Source: Conidiobolus incongruus B7586
Taxonomy: Eukaryota > Entomophthoromycota > Entomophthoromycetes > Entomophthorales > Conidiobolaceae
NCBI GenBank assembly: GCA_000697335.1
Contig: JNEM01012990.1
Coordinates: 1 to 12,134, forward strand
Direction: 5' to 3'
Length of the DNA stretch: 12,134 nucleotides
Of this stretch, positions 7,833-12,134 are shown one piece after another; position 1 is the stretch's first letter, and each line of letters opens with the position of its first letter. The notes beneath the pieces were generated by a model. The model ran no database searches. It was not told the DNA's origin and worked only from the letters and a program-made list of their open reading frames with translations. The translations under genes were made by a program, and so were the position numbers.

Positions 7833-9020
7833 ATGACTATGAATGATGTTATTGAACAAAAAATTGCCAATTACTTCAAAAACCGTACTCCCAATGGTAG
7901 AGGAATCGTCAAAGATATCTTAGCTAGACCCAATATGGATGCCAACAGTATTAACGTCGGAGATAACGACTACTTGTGTGTTGCTACTATGGTTGACATT
8001 GAACATTTAGATCAAGAGGTCGTTTTTTCTAGCGTGTTCAGTATAGACGGAGCCCAAAACCGAGTCGAACAGAAACTTGCAAAATTCTTGAAACGTGAAG
8101 CATGCTTAATTACTCAGTCCGGATATGCTTCCAATACTGGAACTATGCATGCGATTTGTGACAATAACACACATTTATATGTCGATCGTTATTTGCACAG
8201 TTCATTCAGGGATGGCATTGCATTAAAGAAAGCTAAGGTGCATGCATTTACCCATAATAATGTCGAACAATTAGAAAGTTTAATTCAGAAATTTGGTCAG
8301 GGGATTATTATGGTCGAGGGACTATACAGTGTCGATGGTGACTTACCACCTTTGAAGAAGATCATTGAACTTAAGAAAAAATATGGTTGTACATTATTAG
8401 TAGACGAATCTCACTCACTTGGACTTTATGGTGAGCAAGGAATGGGATTCTCCAGCACAGTCGAAGAGTATGATGAGGTTGACATTTTCACAGCATCCTT
8501 AGCAAAGACTTTTGGATCACGAGCTGGAATTGTAGCGGGAAGTCAAAGGCTAATTGACTTTATTCGAGAAAACTCTATGCACAATATTTTCAGTTCTTCA
8601 GTGATGAATTATGACATTATCCGTATTGAAAAAATATTGGCAAAGATAAAGACGATGGATTCCGAGCGAGAATATCTCATGCAAATTTCTAAATACTTCA
8701 GAGATAATATCCCCAGGAAGTATTTAAGATATCGTTCCGATGATGTATCTCCAATTGTTAGCTTGTGCTTTGATAATGAACAAGAATTAGTCAAAATGAA
8801 CAAATGGATGCTGAAACGTAATATCTTTGCTTCTTGCTTCTGTGCCCCTGCTACGTTAACTCCTTGTCTCAGGTTTACGATGAATGCAAACTTGTCTTGG
8901 GAAAAAGTTAATTACATTCTTGATTGCATTCACAAATATCACAATATGACAAATGGAGTGACAAATCAACCTCAACCCCAACCCCAACCCCAACCCCAAT
9001 TCCTATCATCCAAATTATAA
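7833..9020 (+). CDS. CqsA/LqsA-like PLP-dependent alpha-oxoamine synthase with C-terminal PTS1
   Basis: The protein has 395 aa (fold type I) and should join an acyl-CoA to an amino-acid-derived substrate, giving an alpha-aminoketone. Bacterial CqsA makes the CAI-1 precursor this way from decanoyl-CoA and S-adenosylmethionine. Visible sites: SNDYL-like N46-D-Y-L; SGY...TG loop 96-103 (PLP phosphate); His122 (ring stacking); D191-E-S-H194-S-L-G; Schiff-base Lys225 in T220-A-S-L-A-K-T-F; IFSS 252-255; Arg347 in LRFT (substrate carboxylate). CqsA-like signatures beyond the general family are HNN 141-143, LIQKFGQGII and FASCFCAPAT (332-341). Residues 372-395 exceed the CqsA end: a (PQ)5 linker, then SSKL, a canonical peroxisomal PTS1. 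No mitochondrial presequence is visible. The start is fixed by an in-frame TAA at 7827-7829; Met3 is the only close alternative. It is intronless and solitary, at about 40% G+C in AT-rich surroundings, suggesting transfer from a bacterium. The fold is certain and the CqsA subfamily likely. The substrate is unknown. Confidence 0.93.
   Translation: MTMNDVIEQKIANYFKNRTPNGRGIVKDILARPNMDANSINVGDNDYLCVATMVDIEHLDQEVVFSSVFSIDGAQNRVEQKLAKFLKREACLITQSGYASNTGTMHAICDNNTHLYVDRYLHSSFRDGIALKKAKVHAFTHNNVEQLESLIQKFGQGIIMVEGLYSVDGDLPPLKKIIELKKKYGCTLLVDESHSLGLYGEQGMGFSSTVEEYDEVDIFTASLAKTFGSRAGIVAGSQRLIDFIRENSMHNIFSSSVMNYDIIRIEKILAKIKTMDSEREYLMQISKYFRDNIPRKYLRYRSDDVSPIVSLCFDNEQELVKMNKWMLKRNIFASCFCAPATLTPCLRFTMNANLSWEKVNYILDCIHKYHNMTNGVTNQPQPQPQPQPQFLSSKL
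8970..8999 (+). repeat. CCCCAA-type hexamer repeat coding for (Pro-Gln)5
   Basis: Five tandem hexamers (CCTCAA, then four CCCCAA) encode residues 380-389. They form a likely disordered, proline-rich spacer between the folded enzyme and the C-terminal SSKL. The unit is two codons long, so gain or loss of units never shifts the frame and the downstream targeting signal is kept. The word equals the C-strand of the Tetrahymena-type telomere repeat, but it is short, in frame and internal, so I read it as a coding microsatellite. Confidence 0.9.
9009..9017 (+). other. C-terminal Ser-Lys-Leu, peroxisomal targeting signal type 1
   Basis: The last three codons (TCC AAA TTA) before the TAA give -SKL, the archetypal PTS1 recognised by Pex5. 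The residue before is Ser and the preceding segment is a flexible PQ linker, so the signal should be exposed. Some eukaryotic relatives of this fold (8-amino-7-oxononanoate synthases of filamentous fungi and plants) are known to be peroxisomal by PTS1, so the location is plausible. Confidence 0.8.
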
Positions 9021-9086
9021 CCAATTATTTTCTGTGAATAATTTCCATAAGAATTATTATAAACAACTATTAATAGCAATGAACTC

Positions 9087-9092
9087 AATAAA
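9087..9092 (+). terminator. candidate polyadenylation signal AATAAA
   Basis: AATAAA lies 67 bp after the stop codon and is followed about 10 bp later by a T-rich run. This is the expected place for a 3' end signal, but the hexamer occurs often in AT-rich DNA, so support is weak. Confidence 0.3.
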
Positions 9093-9277
9093 CTAACTTA
9101 TTTTTTCGATCAAAAATTTATTTACTTACCACACTGAAAAAAATGAATATATTTGTAAATTTGTCAATACAATATTTCTAATCAGAAATATTTTAATAAA
9201 TATTTTAACTTCAATTATTGAATAAAAATAATATATTAAGAATTTTTTTAATCCTCTTATTAATTTTAATAATTCAC

Positions 9278-9313
9278 AATATTATTAATGATTATATAAT
9301 CATTAATAATATT
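9278..9313. repeat. 36-bp perfect palindrome
   Basis: Eighteen bases on each side of a centre between 9295 and 9296 pair without mismatch and without a spacer. The single G at 9290 pairs with C at 9301. Pairing continues imperfectly outward to about 9265 and 9326. It begins 258 bp after the stop codon. Such a site can extrude as a cruciform and, if transcribed, would form a strong hairpin. It has no coding content. Confidence 0.85.
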
Positions 9314-10569
9314 AAAATTTATAAAATATCATTTATTAATAATTTATATTTAATATTGGTTAAAATTCATTAATCAGTATCTATTATGCATCGAAATATT
9401 ATTATTTATGTTTGATAATCCAAGGGTTAATATTTGTAAATAAATTAAATTTATTATTATATTTATTCAAAAATTATTATTTAATGTTATTTAAATAAAA
9501 ATTATACATTTTAGTTATACTTAACTTAATTCATAATACAAAAATAAAATAAGTTTTAATATTAAATAATTTATAAAAATTATTTTAATATACAGTATTC
9601 TTTTTAACAATTGAAATTTCTAATACTTCAAATCTATTAATATTGAATAATTATTACTATTATTATCAAATCAATTTAATTATTATATTGATTTTATGAT
9701 TATACATTTGTTGAGTAAATCAATATATAAACAAGCTACAAAATCAAAACTTATTAATTTGATATTTATACTTTAATATAAATTGAAAAGAAAAAGAATA
9801 AAATATATATATATTTCTCATTAATAAAAAATATAAATTAATTAATATATAGTGAACATATTTTATTAAATTTTTTATTAAAGTTTAATTAAATAATATA
9901 CTTATAATTGTGATAATTTGTTCCTTTTTAAAATAAGTGATAATATTTATTGCATAAACTAATGACAATCCTTTTTTTGAAAGTTAGAGCTATAAATAAT
10001 AAGTACAGATGATTTTTATCTTTAAACTGGTTGTTTTTAATACTCAAAGGTTTTATATAAAGTTATATTAATCAGAAAAGAAAAAATGCTCGCACGTTGT
10101 TAATAAAATAAAATTATTAATAATTTAACCATATTTAATATACTATTGTTTTAAAATCTGAGATATGAGATTGATTTTTTATAATACAATACTTGTATTT
10201 ACGAGTAAAGATCAAATCATGTGTAATTATATTCTTCTATTGATGTATTAAACTTTATATTCTATCGATAATAATTTTAAACAATTCTATAATATGATTG
10301 ATTATTGAAGATTGATGTAAATATAATATCATACCTTATTTATTAAACTGTTAAGCAAAAATTTTCAATTTAACTATAGAATTTAAGGATATATTAATCT
10401 TTTAATACTTTTTATTAATATTCTTATTTTAAAATAATTTTATTAAGTACTTAAAATAAGTACTTTGTTTTCTTTAAAAAATATATATATACTTTTAAAA
10501 ATAATTTAAAATATTAAAATATGAAACAAAATTTTTAATTCTTGATTAAATATATATATACATTATTAT

Positions 10570-10616
10570 AGGAGGTTTAATATTAAAATTAAAATTAAAA
10601 TTTTATTTTAACTCCT
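10570..10616. repeat. imperfect hairpin with AGGAG/CTCCT base
   Basis: AGGAG at 10570-10574 pairs with CTCCT at 10612-10616, enclosing an AT-rich part with three AAAATT-like repeats that pairs imperfectly. G/C-containing stem bases are rare here, but the overall match is modest and no gene is adjacent. Confidence 0.3.
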
Positions 10617-11256
10617 AAAATTTTAAAATCCCTCATTTTGAAAATTGAAACAATTTTGGTAAAATGTTCACAATATCAATAAATATTGATGTTAATACTA
10701 ATATCATTTAACAATTAGTATTATCTGAATATCATGACTGGGATATGATTAAGTCTCGATTTATTTAATAATTGTTTATATATACCTAATATTTAGCTGT
10801 TGATTCAATTTCAAAATAGAGGCTTAATAGAATTTATTGTTCAATAAAATCTGTATTATGATTGATTTAATTAAATTACTTAGCCTTTTTTGAATCATGA
10901 TAACTAACATTGATTATGTTATTGTTAAAAGGATAATTGAATGTTAATAATTTATTATAAATAATTATTAATTAATAGAATTTCAGTTGATATGATTAAA
11001 AGATCGTTAGAATTATTCCAACTTTTTAATACAAGGTTAAATATAAAATAAATATTATTATTTGCAATATTTCATGCTAATATATCTTTATAGCTGCAAT
11101 TGGAATATACCTGACATTCAAAACAATTTAAATATCAATTCATAATAATTAAAATAGTGACTAAGATAAATAAAAATATCAAATGATTTTAAGATATATT
11201 TTTATAATGAACTATATTGATTATTGGTAAATTTTTATACTAAAATAATTATTTTA

Positions 11257-11281
11257 AAATTAAATTAAATTAAATTAAATT
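11257..11281. repeat. (AAATT)5 microsatellite
   Basis: Five uninterrupted pentanucleotide units, a simple slippage-type repeat. Confidence 0.9.
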
Positions 11282-11407
11282 AATAATAATATATAATCAA
11301 ACTAATTTGTTAGAAAAAAAATAATTAAAGTTAATTGAATTTAAGCCTTTTTCGATTAGTATTATAATATAAATATATGTTTAAAATCAATGTTTTTTAA
11401 ATACTTA

Positions 11408-11507
11408 TTTACTCAATATATATAGAATATAAAATCTCAAACATTATTTAAATTCATTTTATCAAAATATATTTACTCAATATAGAATATATATATATAT
11501 ATATATA
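11408..11507. repeat. short direct repeat ending in an (AT)n tract
   Basis: TTTACTCAATATA...GAATAT occurs at 11408-11430 and again, four bases shorter, at 11472-11490. The second copy runs directly into an AT dinucleotide tract (11487-11507). This looks like a local duplication about 60 bp apart with later microsatellite growth. No element ends are evident. Confidence 0.5.
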
Positions 11508-12134
11508 CACATTCTTATAAAATAAAATAAAATTGGCTCATAGTAATAAGTAAATAAATATTGTTGTATTTTAATTATATTAAGGTAAATTTTAAATTTT
11601 ATAAATAAGTTGAGATGAATAAAATAATTATTGAATAATATTGATAACTAGAATAGCAAAATTTATATTAAGCTTATACTTTTAGTATATTTGCATATGA
11701 TTAAAGCTGATCTTCATTTTTACTCTACTTAAAATAAACATACTAATAAATTGATTTGATTTATTTTTTATTCATTAATATAAATGTAAATTATTATTGA
11801 TATTAATGAAATAATTTTATTTTCAGCCAAAATTTTCAATAATATAATTTATATTAACCATAATATTATAAAATATTAATTAACATTAAAGATATAATTA
11901 TATCATTTCAACATAATAAATTTAAATCTTTTTTAATAATATTAATACTAAATTTATTTTGTATTATTATTTTAATAATTAAAATTATAATTTTTAAAAT
12001 TTTATTATTATTCTTGAATTATTAATTAAAATATTATATTTAAATATAATATTATTGGTACAAGTTATTGAATAACAAAAGGAAATTGCTGATAAATATA
12101 ATTTTAATATTTAATAAAATATTTTCATTTAAAT

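Larger units (their letters stand above)
9093..12134. other. gene-free AT-rich downstream stretch
   Basis: No supportable gene or RNA gene was found in about 3 kb. This is the most A/T-dominated part of the window. It holds a long perfect palindrome, a pentanucleotide microsatellite, an (AT)n tract and one short direct repeat, each listed separately. Several weaker inverted repeats (for example around 10423-10465 and 10693-10723) are within what such composition gives by chance. Confidence 0.75.

Noticed and set aside
8609-8803. 64-codon open frame on the minus strand
   Set aside because: It lies wholly inside the oxoamine synthase CDS on the opposite strand, has no recognisable features, and is best explained as a shadow of the real gene.
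8970-8999. Interstitial telomere repeat (CCCCAA)n
   Set aside because: It has only four exact units plus one variant, in frame inside a CDS and encoding a plausible linker. No terminal telomere tract is present in the window.
9018-9137. Possible ciliate code, reading TAA/TAG as Gln and extending the protein 39 codons to TGA at 9135-9137
   Set aside because: All glutamines in the CDS are CAA or CAG with no internal TAA or TAG, and the protein ending at TAA carries a canonical SKL terminus. The CCCCAA repeat alone does not make the host a ciliate.
10693-10723. 10-bp-arm inverted repeat (TAATACTAAT / ATTAGTATTA) with 11-nt loop, and a nearby pair of AAGTACTT palindromes at 10445-10465
   Set aside because: Arms of this length are expected by chance several times in such AT-rich sequence, and no gene is adjacent.

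Overview
The window looks like nuclear DNA of a gene-poor, extremely AT-rich eukaryote. By eye, everything outside one gene and two short islands is about 85% A+T, with (AT)n tracts and no second credible reading frame. That density does not fit a bacterium or a large DNA virus. The single gene uses the standard code: all its glutamines are CAA or CAG, and it stops at TAA. It has no intron and ends in a canonical peroxisomal signal (-SKL). A peroxisome-bearing early-diverging fungus or an amoeboid protist would fit. I cannot name the species, and groups without peroxisomes (microsporidia, anaerobic gut fungi) fit poorly.

Layout. 1-1021 is AT-rich filler. 1026-1342 and 2863-3193 are two diverged copies of one moderately GC-rich element of about 320-330 bp. 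They lie in opposite orientation, 1.5 kb apart. The second copy has 11-bp inverted ends that can also be read as TG...CA ends with an ATAT target duplication, so it may be a solo-LTR-like or MITE-like fossil. 3198-7720 is gene-free, with two (AT)n microsatellites, a 15-bp-stem hairpin and a small palindrome. 7721-9092 is the gene unit: TATA box, (AT)9 plus pyrimidine tract, a 395-codon CDS and a possible AATAAA signal. 9093-12134 is gene-free, with a 36-bp perfect palindrome and some microsatellites.

The CDS (7833-9020) encodes a PLP-dependent alpha-oxoamine synthase. It resembles the bacterial quorum-sensing autoinducer synthases CqsA (Vibrio) and LqsA (Legionella) more than the usual eukaryotic members of the fold (5-aminolevulinate synthase, serine palmitoyltransferase, 8-amino-7-oxononanoate synthase). 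Onto this core is added a C-terminal tail: a (Pro-Gln)5 linker coded by a CCCCAA-type repeat, then -SSKL. The simplest reading is a bacterial-type alpha-aminoketone synthase acquired by a eukaryote and directed to peroxisomes, where medium-chain acyl-CoAs are available. No sensor-kinase or response-regulator partner is present, so any signalling role is open.
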